Notes under the pieces: model-generated | What the model was told of the DNA's origin: nothing | Seen by the model: only the letters and a program-made list of their open reading frames with translations | Database searches by the model: none | Assembly: GCA_013695715.1 (NCBI GenBank) | Contig: JACCZZ010000016.1 | Location: 1-14,793 of the forward strand | DNA: 14,793 nt | Direction of reading: 5' to 3' | DNA from: Chitinophagales bacterium | GTDB taxonomy: Bacteria > Bacteroidota > Bacteroidia > Chitinophagales > UBA10324 | Part shown: piece by piece, positions 14,289 through 14,793 of the stretch | How positions within the stretch are numbered: position 1 is the first letter of the stretch | Layout: every line of letters begins with the position of its first letter | Made by a program: the position numbers and the translations under genes

Positions 14289-14793
14289 GGCTCTGAAAGT
14301 ATGTTTTTAGAGAGGCGAATTAATTTTAATGCTTCTGTACTGCAGTGGGGTAATTACTTGCCCTCTCAATTCATTCATCTTCCTATTCGGTCAGGCAATA
14401 AGGGGAGTCATAACCGAAAGTGTTGTTTGCAGCATCAATGATTTTACAGGTGAGGTTAGCATTTGAATAAATGCATTTGCCCCCGGAAAGGATGTAGCAC
14501 TATTGTCCGGTTGTACTAATCCTGAGGGTGTCTGCGCAAAAAGCAGGGTAATGGTAATTCAGTGAAGGAAACAGCACTGCAAGCTTTCATCGTGTTTGTG
14601 TTTTCATAGTTAATTTTTGTTGATTAATATAATGATTCAAAGATGGGGTGCTGAATTGCCCTTGCCAATCCCCAATTCTGGTGATAGGGCGTTTTATATT
14701 GTCTGATAGTGAGTTCTCTTAACCAACCACGTAGTAAAAGAAGGTAAATGAAATGTTTCAGCACATTGATTTTATATTCGCCCTAATAAAGTT
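14289..14793. other. 505-base stretch with no intact gene
   Basis: This stretch holds no intact recognisable gene on either strand. It contains the frameshifted remnant at 14383-14607, described separately. It also has a 46-codon open frame from a GTG on the minus strand (14624-14764) and a 23-codon frame (14307-14378), neither resembling a known protein. TAGGGCG at 14685-14691 and CGCCCTA at 14779-14785 form a 7-base inverted repeat, and TTTTATATT is repeated nearby at 14692 and 14770. The stretch separates cysQ from whatever lies to the right. Confidence 0.5.
14383..14607 (-). pseudogene. Frameshifted remnant of a small secreted protein
   Basis: Read from the ATG at 14607, the frame starts MKTQTR, meets a TGA at codon 7, then continues KLAVLFPSL. 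Shifting frame gives ITITLLFAQTPSGLVQPDNS, which looks like the hydrophobic core and cleavage site of a signal peptide followed by a mature N-terminus. Returning to the first frame gives NLTCKIIDAANNTFGYDS and a TAG at 14383. The last piece faintly recalls small Bacteroidota lipoprotein/secreted domains with a GYD motif (DUF4907-like), from memory only. Two compensating shifts and two in-frame stops make a decayed gene the best reading. Sequencing error or chance cannot be excluded. Confidence 0.35.

Noticed and set aside
14624-14764. 46-codon minus-strand frame from GTG
   Set aside because: The composition is protein-like, but there is no ribosome-binding site, no family resemblance and no conserved context. 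It could be chance or a gene remnant.
14685-14785. TAGGGCG/CGCCCTA inverted repeat with TTTTATATT copies as possible mobile-element ends
   Set aside because: Seven-base arms about 87 bases apart in AT-rich DNA, with no transposase and no target-site duplication visible, are best explained by chance.

Overview
The window looks like chromosomal DNA of a member of the Bacteroidota, AT-rich and with a Chitinophagales or Saprospirales flavour. The reasons are the protein style, the scarcity of Shine-Dalgarno sequences, and a -33/-7 promoter (TTG, 20 bases, TAGGTTTG) of the Bacteroidota type in front of the first gene. This placement is inferred from sequence style; no marker gene is present.

All thirteen credible genes lie on the minus strand and read from right to left as one long, tightly packed array. 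In order of transcription they are: cysQ (13449-14228, PAP phosphatase); an MBOAT O-acyltransferase (11789-13231) overlapping a membrane-anchored SGNH-hydrolase-like partner (10711-11820); sulfotransferase ST1 (9777-10655); a Wzx-type flippase (8311-9768); ST2 (7287-8183), ST3 (6293-7219) and ST4 (5235-6209); a family 2 glycosyltransferase (4096-5190); a Wzy/ligase-like membrane protein (2756-4117); ST5 (1827-2750) and ST6 (941-1822); and a family 4 glycosyltransferase (948 down to base 1) cut by the window edge. Several starts were moved inward from the longest open frame, because that frame began at TTG or GTG or ran into the preceding gene while an ATG sits at the conserved N-terminus.

The genes fit a locus for a sulfated and probably O-acylated exopolysaccharide or capsule. 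Glycosyltransferases build a lipid-linked oligosaccharide in the cytoplasm. Up to six PAPS-dependent sulfotransferases could sulfate it there, since PAPS is cytosolic. Wzx flips it, the Wzy-like protein polymerises it, and the MBOAT/SGNH pair would acylate it on the outer face. CysQ would hydrolyse the PAP by-product that otherwise inhibits sulfotransferases. Six sulfotransferases against two glycosyltransferases is the striking feature. An initiating sugar-phosphate transferase, Wza/Wzc export genes and sulfate-activation genes (cysD/N/C) are not in the window and may lie outside it.

The right-hand 505 bases (14289-14793) hold no intact gene. They contain what looks like a frameshifted remnant of a small secreted protein (14383-14607) and the cysQ promoter. 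No rRNA, tRNA, CRISPR array, insertion sequence or plus-strand gene was recognised.
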